Positions 57,209 through 64,000 of a stretch of DNA of 64,000 bases are shown here, piece by piece (the stretch's first letter is position 1; each line of letters starts with the position of its first letter). The stretch lies in assembly GCA_009842505.1 (NCBI GenBank), contig VYFG01000135.1, positions 1 to 64,000 on the forward strand, in the 5' to 3' direction. Below the pieces are notes generated by a model. It was not told the DNA's origin. It did no database searches and saw nothing but the letters and a program-made list of their open reading frames with translations. A program made the position numbers and the translations under genes. Source of the stretch: Gammaproteobacteria bacterium (GTDB lineage: Bacteria > Pseudomonadota > Gammaproteobacteria > Arenicellales > Poriferihabitantaceae).

Positions 57209-57958
57209 ATGCTATCCATCAAGAATCTGAGTGCCAGCGTTGAAGGCAAGACCATTCTCAGGGGTATCGACCTTGAGGTCGGCGCCGGTGAAGTTCACGC
57301 CATCATGGGACCCAACGGTTCCGGCAAGAGTACGCTGGCAAGCGTTCTCGCGGGACGTGACGGCTACGAGGTCACCGGGGGCGCCGTCACTTACCGCGGC
57401 ATGGACCTGCTGGACATGGAGCCGGAAATACGCGCCAGGGAAGGGTTGTTTCTTGCCTTCCAGTACCCGGTGGAAATTCCCGGTGTGACCAATCTCTATC
57501 TCCTGAAGGCCGGGCTCAACGCGATACGCAAGCATCGTGGCGAGGAGGAACTGGATGCCATGGATTTTCTCAAGCTGATCAAGGAAAAGGCGGCGCTGGT
57601 GGATATGAAGCAGGAGTTCCTGTATCGCGCGGTCAACGAGGGATTCTCGGGCGGTGAAAAGAAGCGCAACGAAATCCTGCAGATGGCATTGCTTGAGCCT
57701 CACCTCGGCATTCTCGACGAAACAGACTCCGGCCTCGACATCGACGCCCTGCGGATCGTGGCCGAGGGCGTCAACAAGCTGCGCGGCGCCGACCGCGCCA
57801 TCGTCGTGGTCACCCATTACCAGCGGTTGCTGAACCACATCGTCCCCGATCATGTCCATGTGCTTGCGGGAGGGCGGTTCATCCGGTCCGGAGGCAAGGA
57901 ACTGGCACTGGAACTGGAGGAAAAGGGCTATGGCTGGATCGAGGAACAGGCCGCCTGA
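57209..57958 (+). CDS. sufC: Fe-S assembly ATPase SufC
   Basis: This 249-residue ABC-type ATPase has Walker A MGPNGSGKSTLASVL, a Q-loop in LAFQYPVEIPGV, the signature FSGGEKKRNEILQ, and Walker B LGILDETDSGLDID with the SufC-specific DETDSGLD. It pairs with SufB and SufD; ATP-driven dimerisation opens the SufB-SufD interface. The start MLSIKNLSASVEG at 57209 is canonical. Confidence 0.98.
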   Translation: MLSIKNLSASVEGKTILRGIDLEVGAGEVHAIMGPNGSGKSTLASVLAGRDGYEVTGGAVTYRGMDLLDMEPEIRAREGLFLAFQYPVEIPGVTNLYLLKAGLNAIRKHRGEEELDAMDFLKLIKEKAALVDMKQEFLYRAVNEGFSGGEKKRNEILQMALLEPHLGILDETDSGLDIDALRIVAEGVNKLRGADRAIVVVTHYQRLLNHIVPDHVHVLAGGRFIRSGGKELALELEEKGYGWIEEQAA

Positions 57959-57991
57959 TGCGCCATCACGCATAACCGACCGTATCGCAGA

Positions 57992-59293
57992 ATGAACGAC
58001 ACCGTAACCCAATATTCGGAACAGTTCGCCGCACTGTCACCCGTGTTCTCGGAGGGGGAACCGGACTGGATGACCAGGCAGCGCGGTGCGGCCATGGACA
58101 GCCTGCGCCAGTCCGGTTTTCCTGGCCAGCGCGACGAAGACTGGCGCTACATGCCGCTGCGTCCGTTGACAGCCAGGGCCTTCGACACCGATATCACCGG
58201 GGAGGTTGATGATCTGCCCCTGGATCACTGGCTGATTCCCGGCCTGGAAAGCCACAGGTTCGTATTCGTCGATGGCGTACTGAATGACGCAATTTCGTCG
58301 AACACGGGTTTGTCGCCGGGGATTTCGGTCCGCTCGCTGGCTTCCGTGCTGCGCCAGGGTCCGGATGCCCTGCCCGGAGTTTCAGCCGATGAATCATTGC
58401 CGGGGAACGGATTCCTCGCCCTGAACGCCGCCTTTTTCCGTGACGGCTACGTGGTGGACCTGGACGCAGACCTGGAGGCCGATTCGGTACTCGAGTTCCT
58501 GTTCGTCTCGGCCGGAAAAGGCAAGGCGGGACAGGCGCGCAATATCCTTCGGCTGGGCCCCAACGCCAGGGTGAAGGTGGTGGAGCGGCATGTGTCTCTG
58601 GACGGGCTGAACGCCCTGGTGAACACCAGCACCCGTGTGGTACTGGAAGCCGGGGCCTCGCTGGACTACCACCTGGTGGAAACCATGGGCAGGGGGACCA
58701 GCATGATCAATGATGTCGTGGTGGACCAGTCCAGGGACAGCAATCTGCAGATCATGACGGCGACACTGGGCGGTGACGTGGTACGCAACAACCTGAAGGT
58801 CAGGCTGAATGGCCCCGGAGCGCACTGCGAGTTGCTCGGGATGTATGCCGCGACCGGCCGGCAGCATGTGGACAACCACACCGGCGTGGTGCACGCGGCC
58901 CCCCATTGCAGCAGCAGAGAGCTCTACAAGGGCGTTCTGGACAAGCGGTCGCGGGGCGTGTTTCATGGCCGCATACGGGTGGATCAAGGGGCGGTGAAGA
59001 CCGATGCAGACCAGACGAACGACAATCTCCTGCTGTCGCCGGATGCGGAAATCGACACCAAGCCTCAACTGGAAATCTATGCCGATGATGTGAAGTGCGC
59101 CCATGGAGCCACCGTGGGGCAGTTGGATGCCAACGCGTTGTTCTATCTCCGGTCCCGCGGGATTGATCCTGAAAATGCCCGGTCCCTGCTGACGTACGGG
59201 TTCGTGAACGACGTGCTTGGCGATGTCGAGGTGGAGCCGCTGCGCGACTTCCTGGCCGCGGAGTTGTCGAGACGCCTGATCAGCCATGAATGA
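57992..59293 (+). CDS. sufD: Fe-S assembly protein SufD
   Basis: This 433-residue paralogue of SufB has a beta-helix core and the conserved C-terminal ligand region HGATVGQLDANALFYLRSRG, including His and the family LLTYGF. It forms the heterodimer that gates iron delivery. A 33-base gap from sufC and an 8-base overlap with the next gene place it in one operon. Confidence 0.96.
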   Translation: MNDTVTQYSEQFAALSPVFSEGEPDWMTRQRGAAMDSLRQSGFPGQRDEDWRYMPLRPLTARAFDTDITGEVDDLPLDHWLIPGLESHRFVFVDGVLNDAISSNTGLSPGISVRSLASVLRQGPDALPGVSADESLPGNGFLALNAAFFRDGYVVDLDADLEADSVLEFLFVSAGKGKAGQARNILRLGPNARVKVVERHVSLDGLNALVNTSTRVVLEAGASLDYHLVETMGRGTSMINDVVVDQSRDSNLQIMTATLGGDVVRNNLKVRLNGPGAHCELLGMYAATGRQHVDNHTGVVHAAPHCSSRELYKGVLDKRSRGVFHGRIRVDQGAVKTDADQTNDNLLLSPDAEIDTKPQLEIYADDVKCAHGATVGQLDANALFYLRSRGIDPENARSLLTYGFVNDVLGDVEVEPLRDFLAAELSRRLISHE

Positions 59294-59738
59294 CAAGATC
59301 CCGAGCCGCCGGGTGGAATTCGATCCCGAGTTGACGCCGCACGAACAGCTCATGCGGCAGTTCGAAACCGGCAACGGACCGGTTGAGGACGATGTGTCCT
59401 CAGGGGACGCCGGCACGTCTGGGGGGGTGGTCGATGAATCCGTACTTCATGACCGTGTGGTGGCCGCGCTGAAGACGATCTACGATCCGGAAATTCCCGT
59501 GAACATCTATGATCTCGGCCTGATATACCGGGTCGAGGTGAAAAACCGGTTCGTGGAAGTGGACATGACCCTGACGGCGCCGGGCTGCCCCGTGGCGCAG
59601 ACTTTCCCGGGCATGGTGGAAGGGACGGTCAAGCTGGTTCCCGGCGTCGAGGACGCGGTGGTGGACCTCGTGTGGGATCCCCCGTGGCGCCAGGAAATGA
59701 TCAGCGAGGCGGCGCGGCTTGAACTTGGCCTGATCTAG
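59286..59738 (+). CDS. sufT: SufT-like MIP18/DUF59 Fe-S carrier
   Basis: This 150-residue protein has a disordered N-terminus of about 45 residues and a MIP18/DUF59 domain with the conserved YDPEIPVNIYDLGLIY, LTAPGCPVA (the cluster-associated Cys) and VWDPPWRQEMISEAAR. SufT acts in Fe-S cluster maturation of target proteins. It overlaps sufD by eight bases. In many genomes sufS and sufU/E lie between sufD and sufT, but here sufD runs straight into it. Confidence 0.93.
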   Translation: MNDKIPSRRVEFDPELTPHEQLMRQFETGNGPVEDDVSSGDAGTSGGVVDESVLHDRVVAALKTIYDPEIPVNIYDLGLIYRVEVKNRFVEVDMTLTAPGCPVAQTFPGMVEGTVKLVPGVEDAVVDLVWDPPWRQEMISEAARLELGLI

Positions 59739-59752
59739 CGGGCAATACAACG

Positions 59753-60073
59753 ATGAGCGACTGGACCACTGTGGTGGCGGTGGACGATCTCCCGCCCGGG
59801 AAGCACATGTCTGTTGAAGTGGAAGGGGCGGTGATGGTGCTGGTCAACCTGGACGGGGAGTTTTATGCCATCGAGGACATCTGCACCCATGACGGCAGCG
59901 ACATCTCAAGCGGGTGCGTGGTGGACGGTTCCATCGAATGTCCGCGCCACGGCGCCCGTTTCGACATCCGGACTGGAGAGGTGACAGCGCCTCCCGCCTA
60001 CGAGCCGGTGGATGTTTTTCCGGTCAGGGTGCAGGATGGCGTGGTCCAGGTGCGGGATCACCGATGGGATTGA
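59753..60073 (+). CDS. Rieske [2Fe-2S] ferredoxin-like protein
   Basis: This 106-residue protein resembles the ferredoxin subunit of non-haem iron dioxygenases. Rieske ligands are present as CTHDGSDIS and, 16 residues on, CPRHGARFD (C-x-H and C-x-x-H). It is the last gene of the suf operon, 14 bases after sufT. Such a gene often follows SUF operons, where it may donate electrons for cluster assembly. No oxygenase large subunit is nearby, so a degradative role is unlikely. Confidence 0.93.
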   Translation: MSDWTTVVAVDDLPPGKHMSVEVEGAVMVLVNLDGEFYAIEDICTHDGSDISSGCVVDGSIECPRHGARFDIRTGEVTAPPAYEPVDVFPVRVQDGVVQVRDHRWD

Positions 60074-60325
60074 CTTCCCGCAGAAAATTCGCAAATCCGC
60101 GCTGAAATCGTTCCGTCAGTACCTTTTATACGCTGCAAACCTGAATCCGATCTGGACAGGGTGTGGATATTGAAGGGGAGTCCGTGTATCTTGGGGAGAA
60201 ATGGCTTCCAGGCCCGCCCGGCTAATTCCAGTCATCGCCAGGGTTGCAGGATAGCTGCACGGTGCCTTGTCATCCTGGGGCCACGACGCCACCCCGAACC
60301 CACGAGCGAGGCATGGACGCTGCCT

Positions 60326-61087
60326 TCAGAAATCGCGGCGCAGGGATACCCGGATTCCATGGCCCGCAAGCCTGGCCCGAGTTGGCGCAAGATCAAGCGG
60401 CAACGGGTCCCGGCTGCCGTCTCGCCAGACGACCCGGCCCGCGCCTTGGCCCGTGCGAACCTCGCCAAGGTCGGTGTAGCGCCAGGCTAGGTCGAGAGTG
60501 ACCCGCTCGCTCAACGCCACTCCAGCTCCGGCTGTCACCATCCAGGTCAGTTCCGTCCGGCTCCCTCCCGGTACGGTGGTCGTCGTCGTCGGGAAGGTCA
60601 TGGTCGTCGGGTCGGTCCGGGTTCGTACGGTGCCGATGCCGGCCCCGATGAATGGAGTGAACTGGCCCGGCCTTCTGAAGTCCACAAACCCAGCCAGCAT
60701 CCCGGATACGGACGATAGGTCCATCATGACGGATTGCCGACGCTCCGGCGCCAGGAAGTTGGCACGGCCTTCGAACGTGAAGCTGGGCCGGTATTCGAAC
60801 AGCATCTCGTATCGGACCGCTCCGGTCGAGTAACCGAGCCCGAGCTCAATCGCCGGCACCGTCCCGAAACTGCCGTGCGACCGGTAAGGTGCGCCGTCAC
60901 CGCCCGTTCCGCAGCCATAGAGTGCCGCCGGCGAGGTGAGAGAGCAATCGATGTCGGCGAAGACCGCATTGCCTGGATGGTCGAATCCGATTCCGCCGCG
61001 CAGGTAGTAATGGCCTGCAAAGGCATCCCCGACGGCCAGCCACAGCCCGGCTGCAGCCGCAAACACCGCAATGCGCACATTCCGCAT
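60326..61087 (-). CDS. Outer-membrane beta-barrel (OmpA/opacity-like) protein
   Basis: This 253-residue protein has a Sec signal peptide (MRNVRIAVFAAAAGLWLAVG, cleavage after AFA near residue 24) followed by alternating hydrophobic strands (HYYLRGGIGFD, AIELGLGYSTGAVRYEMLFEYR, FTPFIGAGIGTVRTRT, LTWMVTAGAGVALSERVTLDLAWRYTD). It ends in Phe after an aromatic beta signal. It looks like an 8-stranded porin-type surface protein of the OMP_b-brl family. ATG 61087 is chosen for the signal peptide; the open frame extends to 61192. There is no functional assignment. Confidence 0.82.
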   Translation of the reverse strand: MRNVRIAVFAAAAGLWLAVGDAFAGHYYLRGGIGFDHPGNAVFADIDCSLTSPAALYGCGTGGDGAPYRSHGSFGTVPAIELGLGYSTGAVRYEMLFEYRPSFTFEGRANFLAPERRQSVMMDLSSVSGMLAGFVDFRRPGQFTPFIGAGIGTVRTRTDPTTMTFPTTTTTVPGGSRTELTWMVTAGAGVALSERVTLDLAWRYTDLGEVRTGQGAGRVVWRDGSRDPLPLDLAPTRARLAGHGIRVSLRRDF

Positions 61088-61276
61088 GAAGCCGGCGGTC
61101 GAATGGGTCCGGTGCAATTTACACGGTGCCGCACTCGTGCCGGTAGTGCATACTGATGAAACGGTTTTATGTAATCTGGTCATGCTTCGCATGGCCGGAA
61201 GATAACATGATCATTCATATTGAGGTACTTGCCGATGATGATGCGTCGCCGTATTCAGTAATGGGGTAAAAGTGCC

Positions 61277-61591
61277 CTATCCGGCCAACTCCGGATCGGC
61301 CGAAGCTTCGGCCCGTAAACGCAAGCCAAGCGCGGCGATAACACTGAGAACGGTATCAAACGCCGGACTGCGGTTGCCCGAAAGGGCCTTGTAGAGACCT
61401 TCGCGGGAAAGCCCCGTATCGCATGCAACCTGCGTCATACCCTTGGCACGGGCAATATCGCCCAGAGCCTTGGCGACGAATGCAGCATCGCCATCAGCTT
61501 CTTCCAGGCTGGCATCCAGATATGCAGCCATATCCTCTGGCGTACGGAGGTGCTCGGTGACGTCATATGGCGATGTTTCGGTTCTGGGCAT
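61277..61591 (-). CDS. Addiction-module antidote protein, HigA/Xre type (orphan)
   Basis: This 104-residue protein has the COG3636 pattern: VTEHLRTPEDMAAYLDASLE, AFVAKALGDIARAKGMTQVA, then the helix-turn-helix TGLSREGLYKALSGNRSPAF and VLSVIAALGLRLRAE. These antidotes normally follow a RelE-like killer gene. No toxin frame or recognisable remnant is found on either side within the available intergenic DNA, so it is an orphan. An inverted repeat CCAGAC-TTG-GTCTGG 32 bases before the start is a likely autoregulatory site. Confidence 0.85.
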   Translation of the reverse strand: MPRTETSPYDVTEHLRTPEDMAAYLDASLEEADGDAAFVAKALGDIARAKGMTQVACDTGLSREGLYKALSGNRSPAFDTVLSVIAALGLRLRAEASADPELAG

Positions 61592-61622
61592 GGCAACCTC
61601 GTTGGAAGATGAAATATTCTAG

Positions 61623-61637
61623 CCAGACTTGGTCTGG
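61623..61637. promoter_or_regulatory. Operator-like repeat upstream of the orphan antidote
   Basis: CCAGAC (61623-61628) and GTCTGG (61632-61637) are perfect arms three bases apart. It lies just before the antidote gene, where the Xre-type protein would bind to repress its own promoter. Confidence 0.5.
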
Positions 61638-61825
61638 TCTACATTGTGGATAAACCCAAGGACTGCGGTGGCAGTAGCCCTCAATTTGCGGAAGGTGTCA
61701 ATGATGTGTGGTGTTACAGGATGAGTCTGGGAAGGATCGATGAGTACCACAGATAAGGCATGTTGACAGCAGGTGGAAATAACCGTAAACACATCAAAAA
61801 TACAGACTATTTTGAAGCTGTTACC

Positions 61826-62104
61826 ATGCCGGATCGGTCAGTTCCGACAAAGGTGATCAACTTTCGGGCTTCGGAGGATCAGAAAGCGTTGATCGAACGG
61901 GCAGCAAAGCGCCTCGGAAAGTCACGCACGGATTTTATCCTCGATACGATGCGTGAGGCGTCGGAGAACGTTCTCCTTGACCAGTATCTGTTTGGTGTGG
62001 ATGAATCCGTGTTCAGGACCTTCGAGGCTGCGCTTGATGCGCCTCCCAAGCTGAATGAAAATTTACGTCGTACGCTGATGACTGTCGTACCTTGGGAAAA
62101 ATAA
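61826..62104 (+). CDS. DUF1778 (TacA-like) antitoxin, toxin gene missing
   Basis: This 92-residue protein reads MPDRSVPTKVINFRASEDQK, then ALIERAAKRLGKSRTDFILDTM, the ribbon-helix-helix domain of DUF1778 antitoxins, and the C-terminal toxin-neutralising tail DAPPKLNENLRRTLMTVVPWE. TacA proteins normally pair with an immediately downstream GNAT acetyltransferase (TacT) that blocks charged tRNAs. Only a short stretch reading LTGPEPIP, similar to a TacT N-terminus, follows at about 62118-62141 before a stop. The antitoxin appears orphaned. The start is taken at 61826; 61760 is an open extension. Confidence 0.85.
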   Translation: MPDRSVPTKVINFRASEDQKALIERAAKRLGKSRTDFILDTMREASENVLLDQYLFGVDESVFRTFEAALDAPPKLNENLRRTLMTVVPWEK

Positions 62105-62224
62105 TCTTCGGGCAGGGATTGACTGGTCCCGAGCCGATACCCACAGAAGAAATGGAATTCATTTTCAATAGTTGACAACATCCGTTGAACATCTTTCCGC
62201 ATCCTGCCCGGGAAACCCCGCGGC

Positions 62225-62392
62225 TTAATCATCGGAAACATCCCCGGACGCACCGGGATGTGCCCACCGACCAACATCCCTCCCGGTCAGCAGGATAGCC
62301 CGCCCGAGAATATTTTGTGCCATGTTTACGTCCTGGTCCAATTCAAGGCCGCAGGAATGGCTGCAGTAGGTTCGCACACCGAGCGGCATCGC
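62225..62392 (-). pseudogene. TnpB (IS200/IS605) C-terminal zinc-ribbon fragment
   Basis: On the minus strand the DNA reads VRTYCSHSCGLELDQDVNMA, then QNILGRAILL and runs to a TAA at 62225. This is the C-terminal zinc ribbon of TnpB: a C-x3-C half followed by CG-x-x-x-D-x-DVNxAxNI. An in-frame stop lies just upstream (62395-62393) and no other TnpB domain or end structure is visible, so it is a decayed scrap of an IS605-type element inside the antitoxin-murA spacer. Confidence 0.7.

Positions 62393-64000
<1,608 letters not shown>

Overview
The window is chromosomal DNA of a GC-rich gammaproteobacterium. The evidence is an intact gammaproteobacterial-type division and cell wall (dcw) cluster (mraZ to ftsZ followed by lpxC, dciA and secA), glutathione enzymes (gor, glutathione-dependent formaldehyde oxidation), prlC, hemW, hslR, ppnN and an IscR/SUF Fe-S operon. 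Gene order resembles free-living or symbiotic Chromatiales-like lineages rather than enterics, but I cannot assign a genus.

Layout. (1) 1-4.3 kb: the end of a phage-derived island on the minus strand, with a tyrosine integrase, an AlpA-type regulator, two small unknown genes and a terminase large subunit that runs off the left edge. A structured intergenic element with a strong plus-strand terminator lies beside the integrase. (2) 5.1-8.6 kb: a two-gene proton-channel motor of the ExbB/ExbD (MotA/MotB) superfamily whose second subunit carries an unusually long coiled coil, then an FkbM methyltransferase. (3) 8.6-25.9 kb: housekeeping genes (mnmG, gor, prlC, an orphan ParA, the frmA-fghA formaldehyde pair, a PhoX-like phosphatase), a compact arsR-arsI-aquaporin operon that looks specific for organoarsenicals, then ppnN, hemW, a D-2-hydroxyacid dehydrogenase, hslR and a NUDIX hydrolase. 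(4) 26.3-43.1 kb: the dcw cluster, almost entirely with 1-8 nt overlaps, driven from a strong promoter with MraZ boxes. ddl is missing. lpxC follows after a repeat-bearing spacer. (5) 44.5-47.3 kb: dciA, then an accessory patch (STAS-like protein, zeta-type kinase with a broken P-loop, its small partner, and an AbiEi-type antitoxin) inserted before secA. (6) 47.8-54.8 kb: secA, argJ, mutT, a SoFic-like Fic enzyme flanked by two wrecked HigA antitoxin tails, a HigB remnant and coaE. (7) 55.1-60.1 kb: iscR-sufB-sufC-sufD-sufT-Rieske operon with no sufS or sufE/U. (8) 60.3-64 kb: a beta-barrel outer membrane protein, two orphan antitoxins, a TnpB fragment, murA and the start of hisD.

A recurring theme is toxin-antitoxin decay: at least five modules in 44-62 kb are incomplete, mutated or fragmentary while their operator-like palindromes persist. 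The best candidates for new biology are the long-stalk ExbB/ExbD-like pair, the hairpin element beside the integrase, and the minimal ArsI operon with a triple-cysteine-pair ArsR.
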